This document shows, piece by piece, positions 25,724-33,287 of a stretch of DNA of 47,590 nucleotides; the stretch's first letter is position 1, and every line of letters starts with the position of its first letter. The position numbers were made by a program, and so were the translations under genes. This DNA is from an uncultured Actinomyces sp. (GTDB taxonomy: Bacteria; Actinomycetota; Actinomycetes; Actinomycetales; Actinomycetaceae). The notes under the pieces were generated by a model. That model was not told where the DNA came from and made no database searches. It saw only the letters and a program-made list of their open reading frames with translations. The stretch spans positions 1 to 47,590 of the forward strand of contig CALLSD010000050.1 of NCBI GenBank assembly GCA_938014245.1, given 5' to 3'.

Positions 25724-26422
25724 ATGCTTGCTGCCGTCATGGTCAATGCCTCAGGTCTGGATACCTTCATCAACTGGTTCAAGGACCCCGAAAGCCTGCT
25801 GGTCGCTATGGGACCGTGGGTTTTGTGGGGAACAATGCTCATTGTCCTCATCGAATCCGGTGTTCTCTTCCCGGTTCTTCCCGGCGAATCTCTGCTGTTC
25901 ACTGCGGGTTTGCTCCACGATCGACTGGGGCTACACCTGCCGACACTGATCATCATGGTTGTTGTTGCGGCCTTCATTGGCGCGCAGATCGGCTACTTCC
26001 TCGGCGCAAAGTGGGGACGCAGGTTCTTCAAGCCGGATGCTCGAATCTTGAAGACCGAGCACTTGGAGAAGGCCGAACGATACTTCCGTGACTACGGCGG
26101 GCGTTCCCTGGTCATTGGTCGTTTCATCCCCTTCGTTCGTACCTTCATTCCGATCGCGGCGGGAATGGCGCGCTACCCCTACGTCAAGTTCCTGATCTTC
26201 AACACCCTGGGTGCCTTGATCTGGGGTGCGGGATTCATCCTCGTTGGCTCACTTCTGGGTAATGTTCCCTTCGTGCATGACAACCTGACCTTGATCCTGG
26301 GTGTCATCATCCTCGTCTCGGTTCTGCCCGTGATCATTGAGATCGTCGGAAAGAAGCGTTCAGGCGAGCATGCTGAGGCCGGTGAAGCCGAGGCCCTCGC
26401 GCAGCAGGAGCACGCCGAGTGA
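25724..26422 (+). CDS. DedA-family membrane protein
   Basis: A 232-residue membrane protein of the DedA/SNARE-associated family, members of which help recycle lipid carriers or phospholipids across the membrane. The signatures are IESGVLFPVLPGESLLFTAG, GRFIPFVRTFIPIAAGMARY and LIFNTLGALIWG. I take ATG 25724, preceded by AAGGAA, over a GTG eight codons upstream. It is divergent from the flippase gene and overlaps pheA by 4 bases. Confidence 0.9.
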   Translation: MLAAVMVNASGLDTFINWFKDPESLLVAMGPWVLWGTMLIVLIESGVLFPVLPGESLLFTAGLLHDRLGLHLPTLIIMVVVAAFIGAQIGYFLGAKWGRRFFKPDARILKTEHLEKAERYFRDYGGRSLVIGRFIPFVRTFIPIAAGMARYPYVKFLIFNTLGALIWGAGFILVGSLLGNVPFVHDNLTLILGVIILVSVLPVIIEIVGKKRSGEHAEAGEAEALAQQEHAE

Positions 26423-27354
26423 GCAAGCTGCGAATCGCATTCCTAGGGCCCTTCGGGACTTTTACAGAGCAAGCTCTGCGCCAGGTTGCCCCGGAAAACG
26501 CTGAGCTTATTCCCCTGACTTCCCCGCCGCTCGCAATGAAAGCGGTACGTGAAGGAAAGGCCGATTGGGCGGTTGTCCCAATCGAGAATTCCATCGAGGG
26601 CGGGGTCAATGCGACGCTCGATGCGCTCGCGGACTACCCGCAGCTCGTGATCCGCGCGGAAATGTTGGTTCCCATTACCTTCCACTTGGCTGTTCGCCCT
26701 GGGACGCGCGCGGAAGATATCCGCAAGATCGGGACGCACCCGCACGCGTGGGCGCAGTGCCGTAACTGGGCCGAGGAGACCTTCCCGGGTGTTGTCCACG
26801 TTCCTGCGACTTCAACCGCTGCAGCGGCTGAGACTTTGGGGGCAAGCGAGGGAGCATTTGACGCAGTCTTGTGCAATGCGACCTCGGTTGAACGCTACGG
26901 TTTGGAATCGCTGTTCACGGATGTTGCGGATAATCCTGGTGCGATTACGCGTTTTGTGTGTGTGAGAAGGCCGATTGAAGGGTCCTTGACTGCGCCGACT
27001 GGACACGATAAGACGACGATTCAAGTCGCGCTGCCGGTGAACCAAGCGGGTTCGCTCATGCGTCTCCTTGAGCAGTTTTCGGTGCACGACGTGGACCTGT
27101 CGCGAATTGAATCACGACCCAGCGGTGATGGCCTAGGTGTCTACACTTTCTCGATCGATATGGTTGGGCACATTACTCAAGAGCACATTCAGGCTGCTTT
27201 GCGAGGCCTGTACCGAGTTTCCCCGGACGTGCGCTTCATGGGGTCCTACCCCAGCTCAACGGTCAATAGCGCGGATGTTCCTCAAGATGACGAGGACTAT
27301 CGCCGTGCGCGGACGTGGGTTCGTGAACTCATTGCCGGGGTCTCACAGGACTAA
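26419..27354 (+). CDS. pheA: Prephenate dehydratase
   Basis: A 311-residue monofunctional enzyme that converts prephenate to phenylpyruvate in phenylalanine synthesis. The catalytic PDT domain opens with IAFLGPFGTFTEQAL and contains VVPIENSIEGGVNATLD. The C-terminal ACT domain carries the ESRPSGDGLGVYTF block that binds phenylalanine for feedback inhibition. The GTG start is part of a GTGA overlap with dedA. Confidence 0.96.
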   Translation: MSKLRIAFLGPFGTFTEQALRQVAPENAELIPLTSPPLAMKAVREGKADWAVVPIENSIEGGVNATLDALADYPQLVIRAEMLVPITFHLAVRPGTRAEDIRKIGTHPHAWAQCRNWAEETFPGVVHVPATSTAAAAETLGASEGAFDAVLCNATSVERYGLESLFTDVADNPGAITRFVCVRRPIEGSLTAPTGHDKTTIQVALPVNQAGSLMRLLEQFSVHDVDLSRIESRPSGDGLGVYTFSIDMVGHITQEHIQAALRGLYRVSPDVRFMGSYPSSTVNSADVPQDDEDYRRARTWVRELIAGVSQD

Positions 27355-27368
27355 ACTGTTGCATTTTC

Positions 27369-27406
27369 CGAGGCCGGTTGGCGCTGGAAGGCGTCAGTCG
27401 GCCTCG
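27369..27406 (+). terminator. Hairpin after pheA built from two copies of CGAGGCC
   Basis: CGAGGCCG (27369-27376) pairs perfectly with CGGCCTCG (27399-27406), beginning 15 bases after the pheA stop and followed by CAGTTTAGTT. The arms are the over-represented heptamer of this window placed head to head. Confidence 0.6.
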
Positions 27407-27470
27407 CAGTTTAGTTAGGCAGGGTACGCAATGCGCCTGCTTTGCGCATGAGGCGGCCAGGCCTCGGCAG

Positions 27471-27505
27471 GTAAAACAAAAGGACCCAGCTTTCGCTGGG
27501 TCCTT
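27471..27505 (-). terminator. Intrinsic terminator of the tRNA-Leu gene
   Basis: AAGGACCCAGC (27480-27490) and GCTGGGTCCTT (27495-27505) form an 11-bp perfect stem with a 4-base loop (GAAA on the minus strand). Read on the minus strand it is followed by TTTTGTTTTA, a clear U tract. Confidence 0.9.
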
Positions 27506-27511
27506 ACTACG

Positions 27512-27595
27512 TGCGCGAGGGGGGAGTTGAACCCCCACGCCCTCACGGGCACACGGACCTGAACCGTGCGCGTCTGCCTATTCCGCCACTCGCGC
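27512..27595 (-). tRNA. tRNA-Leu (anticodon CAG)
   Basis: On the minus strand the acceptor arm GCGCGAG pairs with CTCGCGC, followed by discriminator A. The T arm is GGGGG-TTCAACT-CCCCC, and the long variable arm CCCGTGAGGGCG is that of a class II tRNA. The anticodon loop centres on CAG (plus-strand CTG at 27559-27561), reading CUG codons. CCA is not encoded. A strong promoter lies upstream and an intrinsic terminator downstream. Confidence 0.96.
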
Positions 27596-27605
27596 GTACG
27601 TGGAA

Positions 27606-27634
27606 ACTTTAGGGAATGAGAAACGATAAGTCAA
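27606..27634 (-). promoter_or_regulatory. Promoter of tRNA-Leu
   Basis: On the minus strand TTGACT (27634-27629) and TAAAGT (27611-27606) are separated by exactly 17 bases, and the -10 ends 10 bases before the mature tRNA 5' end. Confidence 0.78.
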
Positions 27635-27733
27635 ACTGAATGATGAAAGGCGGCGTGCATCACCTTGAGACATGTAAAGACACCCATCCCATAGCTGACC
27701 ACCGCCTGCGCGCAGCCGGCTTCCGTCCATCTT

Positions 27734-28663
27734 TTACTTCGCGAGGAAGCGTTGGACGAAGCTTTCGGGTAGGTACAGGTATTTTTCTGCATACCCCATG
27801 AAGGTCTCGAAGTCGATCTCTGGATTACTGAAAAGCTCGTGAAGTTGGGGATTGTCACCCCGGGTAATTGGGCCGAATTCTCCAGTGGGTAGGCAGTAGA
27901 AGATATCGCGACTGATCGCGTAGGCGTTGTTATTGCCGAACTCTTCCATGACCGCGAAGCGCATGAAGTCGATCATCTGGAGTATCTGTTGTGAGGTGTC
28001 CTCCGGGTCGATGGGTGCATAGAGCAGGACGGAGCGTTGCGGAATGGCAAAGAACAATCCGTGGGGCGCATTGATGTGGAGATTGCTTACCAATGCACCA
28101 ATGTTTGCTGCCTTACCGGCAATAAATGGTGATTCTCCCAGCAGTTCAGTAAAGGGGCCCACCTGTTGCTGAGTATCGATGGGCTCGTTATCGGTGTTGA
28201 TCTGGCCGTAGTGGAAAAGTTCATCGACCGAAAGTGGGTATCGGGCAAGACTTTGATCCGTTACCAATGACACGCTGTTTGGGAAATCCAGGTAGAGCGC
28301 TGTGGCTAATCCGGCAGTGAATGGGCGAATGTAGGTGATGGGCAGATCTGAGCTCTGCCCACTCCGGATGATGCGTGTGCGGATTCGCTTGCGAAGCTCA
28401 TCGGGATCATTAACCGAGTACTCGGGCATTCGCAGAGTTTCAATCATGAAGGCAACCCAGCGTTCGATTCGCTCCTGATGCTGGGCCTGGTCGCAGCGCG
28501 ATAGATCCGACAGAAGGTTTTCAACGTTGAAGCGCATGGTGTCGACGGTCAGAATGTAGCCGTTTGTTTGCGGATCGACCTGGGGAGTGGCATCAATGCC
28601 AGCGTCTTCCAAGCGCTTCAAAAGATAGGGAAACGTGCGTTGAATCAGTTCATTGCGGTCCAT
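27734..28663 (-). CDS. Hypothetical protein, weakly DUF1444/YtpQ-like
   Basis: A 309-residue soluble protein with no motif I can assign firmly. The middle, ITYIRPFTAGLATALYLDFP and PLSVDELFHYGQ, and the block HGLFFAIPQRSVLLYAPIDP, recall the order of conserved elements in the UPF0354/DUF1444 (YtpQ) family; this is a guess. Start choice: ATG 28663 has no Shine-Dalgarno, but TAAACT (28676-28671, minus strand) ends 7 bases upstream and would make a leaderless transcript. Longer in-frame starts add sequence with no binding site. It is divergent from the DUF4862 gene. Confidence 0.6.
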   Translation of the reverse strand: MDRNELIQRTFPYLLKRLEDAGIDATPQVDPQTNGYILTVDTMRFNVENLLSDLSRCDQAQHQERIERWVAFMIETLRMPEYSVNDPDELRKRIRTRIIRSGQSSDLPITYIRPFTAGLATALYLDFPNSVSLVTDQSLARYPLSVDELFHYGQINTDNEPIDTQQQVGPFTELLGESPFIAGKAANIGALVSNLHINAPHGLFFAIPQRSVLLYAPIDPEDTSQQILQMIDFMRFAVMEEFGNNNAYAISRDIFYCLPTGEFGPITRGDNPQLHELFSNPEIDFETFMGYAEKYLYLPESFVQRFLAK

Positions 28664-28844
28664 GTGCGTGAGTTTAGCGTTTTTCATATTTGAAAGACCT
28701 GGATTGAGGCTGGATGAGGACTTTGATTCGGACTTCTTCTGAGGGTAAATTTGTCTGATGAATATGCTGCGTTTTGCGGCTTGACCTGTCAGACTTATAC
28801 ATGCATGTCCCAACGATGGCGACATTCACGGAAGGATGAGCACA

Positions 28845-29744
28845 ATGACAATCCCATTCATTATCGGAGCCTACGCCTCGCATCCGGCGCTGGAGCTACA
28901 AGAGGAGTACTACAAACTTCTCGCACAGCAGCCGTGGATCAACGGCCTCGAAATGCCTTATCCCGGACAGATCGCCACCGACAACGAACTTCTCGCCGGC
29001 CTGCTTGCCGCGAACTGGGATTTCAACACCATCACTGCCATCCCCGGCACCATGCAAAACGTTGGCAAAGACGCGAACTTCGGCTTGGCCTCGCCCGATC
29101 GGGACGGTCGCGAGGCCGCGCTGGCTTTCACCCGCCAACTGCGTGAGGACGTGGGCAAGTTGAGCGGGCATGCCGATCGCAATGTGGTGACGCGCATCGA
29201 GGTGCACTCGGCACCCACTCGGACCGCAGATGGGGACGCGTTCAGGCGATCTCTGGAAGTTCTGCGCGAATGGGACTGGTACGGCGCGAAGCTCGTGATT
29301 GAGCATTGTGACCGCTTTATCTCCGAGCAAAAGCCAGAAAAGGGATTCCTCTCGATCGACGAAGAAATCCAGATCGCTGCCGAATTTGAGGTCGGTGTCC
29401 TGATTAACTGGGGGCGCTCAGTTCTAGAAGAACGCAGTGCCGATGCTGCCTACGATCACATCGTTGCGGCCGGGAAACGCGGGGTTCTAGACGGCGTCGT
29501 CTTCTCGGGAGCGGGTCCGGAAGAAACCCAATACGGCTACGCCTGGATTGATGGGCACCTGCCCGGCCAGACCGATGAGCCGGCATCGCTCATGAGTAAC
29601 ACCGAGATTCAGCGTTGCGCACGCGCCGCGATCGAGGGTGGGTGCAACTATCTGGGTGCGAAGATGTGCGTGCCCAAGGACGCAACCTTGGAGGAGCGCC
29701 TCGCGATGCTGACCCACGTCTACAAGGCTTGCGAGCTCCAATAA
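28845..29744 (+). CDS. DUF4862-family protein, probable TIM barrel
   Basis: A 299-residue cytosolic protein that I recognise as DUF4862-like. FIIGAYASHPALELQEEYY opens it, and WDWYGAKLVIEHCDRF, EIQIAAEFEVGVLINWGRSVLEER and GVLDGVVFSGAG have the strand-helix rhythm and metal-ligand-like Glu/His of sugar-phosphate isomerase/epimerase barrels. The function is unknown. GGAAGG spaces well with ATG 28845; the ATG three codons earlier is too close to it. A possible TATACA -10 lies at 28796-28801. Its nearest downstream gene is glmS on the opposite strand. Confidence 0.75.
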   Translation: MTIPFIIGAYASHPALELQEEYYKLLAQQPWINGLEMPYPGQIATDNELLAGLLAANWDFNTITAIPGTMQNVGKDANFGLASPDRDGREAALAFTRQLREDVGKLSGHADRNVVTRIEVHSAPTRTADGDAFRRSLEVLREWDWYGAKLVIEHCDRFISEQKPEKGFLSIDEEIQIAAEFEVGVLINWGRSVLEERSADAAYDHIVAAGKRGVLDGVVFSGAGPEETQYGYAWIDGHLPGQTDEPASLMSNTEIQRCARAAIEGGCNYLGAKMCVPKDATLEERLAMLTHVYKACELQ

Positions 29745-29807
29745 CTGTGCTTACGTAAGCGCTCGTTGTATATCCGCTCTAGGGGTATCCGCCGCCGGAG
29801 TATGCCC

Positions 29808-29843
29808 CTGGAATATCCCCCTGAATGTCCTCCGGAATATCCG
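29808..29843. repeat. Three tandem 12-bp repeats
   Basis: CTGGAATATCCC, CCTGAATGTCCT and CCGGAATATCCG follow each other without gaps, and looser TATCC motifs continue upstream to about 29770. A period of 12 would encode a four-residue repeat (PEYP-like) if translated, but I see no credible gene around it. Confidence 0.55.
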
Positions 29844-29847
29844 CCCG

Positions 29848-29924
29848 CGGACAAAGTGCGTCAATGGGCGGGCGTAGCGCATCTATTTCACGCCTATCCT
29901 TCGAGCTATGACGCACTTTGTCCG
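29848..29924. repeat. 77-bp element with 16-bp perfect inverted arms, copy 1
   Basis: CGGACAAAGTGCGTCA (29848-29863) and its exact reverse complement (29909-29924) flank a 45-base centre that itself contains a small GGCGT/ACGCC stem. A second element with the same arms and the same total length is at 47192-47268. It lies between the convergent 3' ends of the DUF4862 gene and glmS. No target-site duplication is evident. The nature of the element is unknown to me. Confidence 0.9.
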
Positions 29925-29945
29925 ATGGAGAGGCCCCTGAAGCGG

Positions 29946-29968
29946 AAAACGAGGTTCGTCTGCCTCGT
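29946..29968 (-). terminator. Possible terminator of glmS
   Basis: On the minus strand ACGAGG and CCTCGT form a 6-bp stem around an 8-base loop, followed by TTTCC, 27 bases beyond the glmS stop codon. The stem is short, so the call is tentative. Confidence 0.4.
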
Positions 29969-29994
29969 GCTGAAGTCGCAGCGCGCAGCCGGTC

Positions 29995-31908
29995 CTACTC
30001 CACGGTGACTGATTTGGCGAGGTTTCGAGGCTGATCAACATCGAGCCCCTTCACCGCCGCAAGCTCACACGCAAAAATCTGCAGCGGAACAATTGTCAGC
30101 AGCGGCGCATACAGCGTCGGAACCGGAGGTACGCGGAAGACAACTTCAGCGAACTCGTCAACCGATGTGTCGCCTTCCTCTGCAATGACAATGGTTCGTG
30201 CTCCGCGCGCGCGGACCTCTTGGATATTCGCCAGGACCTTCGCGTGCAGTTCGGGGCGGCGCGGAGTTGGCACGATGACGACAACCGGCTGGCCTTCATC
30301 CACCAGGGCGATCGGCCCGTGCTTGAGCTCGCCGGCCGCAAAACCCTCTGCGTGGATGTAGCAGATCTCCTTGAGTTTGAGCGCTCCCTCAAGAGCGACG
30401 GGGTAGCCCACGTGCCGCCCTAAGTAGATCACCGAGGTCGCATCTTTCATGGTGCGGGCGAATTGGCGAACTGTCTCTCCGCTATCCAAAACCTTCTGAA
30501 TCGCCTCGGGAAGGCGCGCAAGTTTCTCCATGTAGTCGGCGATCTCGTCGGCATACTTGTTCCCGCGAACCTGGGCCAGGTACAGGCCGAGGATGTAGCA
30601 CGCTGTCACCTGTGAAGTGAAGGCCTTCGTGGAAGCAACCGCAATTTCAGGCCCTGCATGGGTGAGGATGACGGCATCGGATTCGCGTGAAATGGTCGAA
30701 CCGGGAGTGTTGACGATCGCGACGACCTTCGCGCCCTGTTCGCGGGCGTGGCGGATCGCCTGGATCGTATCCATGGTTTCGCCGCTCTGAGAAATTGCGA
30801 CAACCAGGGTCTTCTCTCCAACAACCGGGTCTCGGTAGCGGAATTCGCTGGATAGCTCGACCTCGACGGGGATACGGCACCAGTGTTCAATCGCATAACG
30901 TGCGACCTGCCCCGCATAAGAGGCGGTTCCGCAACCAATCATGATGATTTTGTCGATTCCACGCAGGACGTGCTCGGGGATGCGGATCTCATCCAAAGCC
31001 AAGTGCTCATGCGAGTCCATTCGATCGGCAAGAGTCTCAGCCACGCCTCGAGGCTGTTCGTGGATTTCCTTCTCCATAAAGGTCGGCCATCCGCCCTTGG
31101 TCGCGCGATCCGCCGAAAAATCGACTTCGTATTCCTTCAGGGGAAGTGGGTGCCCATCCGTACCGATGACCGTTACAGCGGAAGCGCTCACGACAACCAG
31201 CTGGTCTTGCCCAATTTCCACCGCGCGGTTTGTGTGCTCGATGAAGGCAAGGACATCTGAACCCAGGAAGTTTTCTCCTTCGCCGAGGCCAATAACCAGC
31301 GGCGATGACCTGCGCGCGGCAACAATGACCTTGGGAGATTCAGCGGACAATGCGAGCAGTGTGAAGGTTCCCTCGAGCTCGGCGGTTACTTCCCGCATGG
31401 CGACGACCAATCGGCGTGCGACGGCCTCGTCGGTGCTGCTCAGCCCCGCAATTTCTTCCGTGTACGAGGCCGCATCCGCTTGGTCGTAGGCGCGCGCAAG
31501 CAGGTGCACGACCACTTCCGTATCAGTTTCCGAGGCGAAAACCGCGCCTTGTGCGCGCAGCCGGGTGCGCAGTTTGTCCGCGTTTTCGATGATTCCATTG
31601 TGGACAAGTGCGAAGCGCCCATCCGGGCTGACGTGGGGGTGAGCGTTTGCTACCGTGGGGCGCCCGTGAGTTGCCCAACGGGTATGCCCGATCCCGGCGT
31701 AAGCATCGGCTGGTGCCTCAGAATCTACGGCCTCGCGCAGGTTAACCAGCTTGCCGACAGCCTTGATGACATTTAATTTCCCCGGGCTTGCTAAGGCAAT
31801 TCCCGCGGAGTCGTATCCGCGATATTCCAGGCGTGAAAGTCCATCAAGAACGACCTGACGGCTCCGCTGAGAGGCTTGACATGCGACGTGACCAACAATT
31901 CCACACAT
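29995..31908 (-). CDS. glmS: Glutamine-fructose-6-phosphate aminotransferase (isomerising)
   Basis: This 637-residue enzyme makes glucosamine-6-phosphate from fructose-6-phosphate and glutamine, the first step to UDP-GlcNAc. The N-terminal glutaminase domain starts MCGIVGHVA with nucleophile Cys2, followed by LSRLEYRGYDSAGIAL and GHTRWATHG. Two SIS domains follow, with IGCGTASYAG and VAISQSGETMDTIQA. The C-terminus ends KSVTVE as in canonical GlmS. No riboswitch-ribozyme is visible upstream; only 68 bases separate it from xylR. Confidence 0.98.
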   Translation of the reverse strand: MCGIVGHVACQASQRSRQVVLDGLSRLEYRGYDSAGIALASPGKLNVIKAVGKLVNLREAVDSEAPADAYAGIGHTRWATHGRPTVANAHPHVSPDGRFALVHNGIIENADKLRTRLRAQGAVFASETDTEVVVHLLARAYDQADAASYTEEIAGLSSTDEAVARRLVVAMREVTAELEGTFTLLALSAESPKVIVAARRSSPLVIGLGEGENFLGSDVLAFIEHTNRAVEIGQDQLVVVSASAVTVIGTDGHPLPLKEYEVDFSADRATKGGWPTFMEKEIHEQPRGVAETLADRMDSHEHLALDEIRIPEHVLRGIDKIIMIGCGTASYAGQVARYAIEHWCRIPVEVELSSEFRYRDPVVGEKTLVVAISQSGETMDTIQAIRHAREQGAKVVAIVNTPGSTISRESDAVILTHAGPEIAVASTKAFTSQVTACYILGLYLAQVRGNKYADEIADYMEKLARLPEAIQKVLDSGETVRQFARTMKDATSVIYLGRHVGYPVALEGALKLKEICYIHAEGFAAGELKHGPIALVDEGQPVVVIVPTPRRPELHAKVLANIQEVRARGARTIVIAEEGDTSVDEFAEVVFRVPPVPTLYAPLLTIVPLQIFACELAAVKGLDVDQPRNLAKSVTVE

Positions 31909-31976
31909 AGCCTCATTGCAACATAGGAGCCTTGCTATCGCTTGCCGGGCAGCTATGTAGCGCCTGTGAATCCTGC

Positions 31977-33194
31977 CTAGAATGCACCGTCTTTCCAGTG
32001 AATCGGATCGTCCAAAATTCTCTCGAGAATCTGGAAAGCCCCACCGCGCAGGGAAAGGTCCTCGGATGAGGGAAGGATATCGATAGCGGGCGCATACCAG
32101 GGCGCTTGGAGGACTCGAGTCTCTAATTCCTCGTGCAGCGTTGGCAGCAGGTAGGGTGCGATCTCGGCGACGAGGCCGCCCAAATAGACCTGAGAAATAT
32201 CGACGGTGTTGACGACGCCTGCTAGAGCCTGCCCCAGTGCATGACCGGCATTGGCAAGAGCATCTTGAGCCTGTGCACTGTGTCCGGCAAGCTGGGTAAG
32301 CTCGCGCGCGCTAGCCCCGTCTCCCAAGCCCGCTGCTCGGCACAGCGCCTTGAGTCCAGCAATGGTTTCCAAGCATCCGCGCGCTCCACAGGAGCAGACG
32401 TTTCCTTGAGGTTCAACGCAAATATGCCCGATTTCACCCGACCAGCCGTGAGCTCCGCCCAGCGGTTGATGGTTGATGACGAGGCCGCCACCGATGCCAA
32501 CTTCCCCGGAGACATAGATGAAAGATGCGGGTCCCTCGGGAACGCCTGGGCGGGGATGGGCGACCGCAAAGGCTGCCAAATCGGCCTCGTTCGCAATGAG
32601 GGTGACGTGGAGGTCGTGGAGGGGGTGGGTGAGTTCGTCGAAGGGGATGTTCTTCCAGCCGAGGTTTGGAGCGGTGACGAGGGTGTCGCCAGAGACGAGG
32701 CCGGGGAGGGCAAGTGCGCTGCCGAGGAAAACCGTGCCTTCTTCCCGTCCTGCGTGTAGGACGCGTCTTCCCATTCGAGCCAGTTTGCGCAGGGTTGCCT
32801 GCGGGTTGGAGCCGGAGAAATCGCCCTCCAGTGTCTCTCGAGCGAGGACGTTGCCGCTGAGGTCGACAAGGTATGCGCCAAGAACGGAGATATTCACCTG
32901 TAGTCCCAGGGCGATGACCGTTCCCGAGGCGGGGGAGAGGACGCTTGTGGGTCGGCCTCGTCCACCGGTGGAGAGTTTATCGTCGCTTTCTTCGACGAGG
33001 TCGGTGGCGATGAGTTCATCGACCAGACGTGACATTGTTGCGCGTGAAATTCCGGTTTGAGCAGCGATTCCCGCGCGGTTGATTGCGCCAGGATTGGCCA
33101 GGATGTGGCGCAATGCCAGCGAAAGATTGTGTGCACGCAGATTTTGGTTCGTGGCGCCAGAATGTGGGCTTTGCGTGCGAACTGTGTTGGCCAT
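31977..33194 (-). CDS. xylR: ROK-family repressor of the xylose operon
   Basis: A 405-residue ROK regulator. The helix-turn-helix is NRAGIAAQTGISRATMSRLVDELIATDLV, and the sugar-binding domain carries GWSGEIGHICVEPQGNVCSCGARGCLETIAG with the zinc ligands. It is divergent from xylA, and a perfect palindrome sits between them, so D-xylose is the probable inducer. TAGAGT lies 6 bases before the ATG with no Shine-Dalgarno, so its mRNA may be leaderless; its -35 would fall inside the operator, implying autoregulation. Confidence 0.88.
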   Translation of the reverse strand: MANTVRTQSPHSGATNQNLRAHNLSLALRHILANPGAINRAGIAAQTGISRATMSRLVDELIATDLVEESDDKLSTGGRGRPTSVLSPASGTVIALGLQVNISVLGAYLVDLSGNVLARETLEGDFSGSNPQATLRKLARMGRRVLHAGREEGTVFLGSALALPGLVSGDTLVTAPNLGWKNIPFDELTHPLHDLHVTLIANEADLAAFAVAHPRPGVPEGPASFIYVSGEVGIGGGLVINHQPLGGAHGWSGEIGHICVEPQGNVCSCGARGCLETIAGLKALCRAAGLGDGASARELTQLAGHSAQAQDALANAGHALGQALAGVVNTVDISQVYLGGLVAEIAPYLLPTLHEELETRVLQAPWYAPAIDILPSSEDLSLRGGAFQILERILDDPIHWKDGAF

Positions 33195-33197
33195 GTC

Positions 33198-33226
33198 TTG
33201 ACTCTATCGCATTTTTTGGATTATGT
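33198..33226 (+). promoter_or_regulatory. Promoter of xylA
   Basis: TTGACT (33198-33203) and TTATGT (33221-33226) are separated by 17 bases. The -35 overlaps the probable -10 of divergent xylR (33206-33201, minus strand), and the -10 runs into the palindromic operator. Confidence 0.75.
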
Positions 33227-33240
33227 TATGAGACATAACA
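33224..33240. promoter_or_regulatory. XylR operator
   Basis: TGTTATGAGACATAACA is a perfect 7-bp inverted repeat with a 3-bp centre overlapping the xylA -10. It has the same layout as the other ROK operator in this window (TGTTACG-N3-CGTAACA), differing mainly at the sixth position of each arm. Confidence 0.75.
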
Positions 33241-33287
33241 AAACCGTGCATACTTTTGCACCGATTAAAAATCTGGAAGGTCATGCT

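Noticed and set aside
29766..30008. Open frame of 80 codons across the 77-bp element
   Set aside because: Proline/arginine-rich composition reflects the 12-bp repeats and the inverted repeat; no ribosome binding site or recognisable domain.
31909..31976. glmS ribozyme upstream of glmS
   Set aside because: Only 68 bases separate glmS from xylR and none of the ribozyme core sequence is present; glmS ribozymes are a Firmicutes feature.
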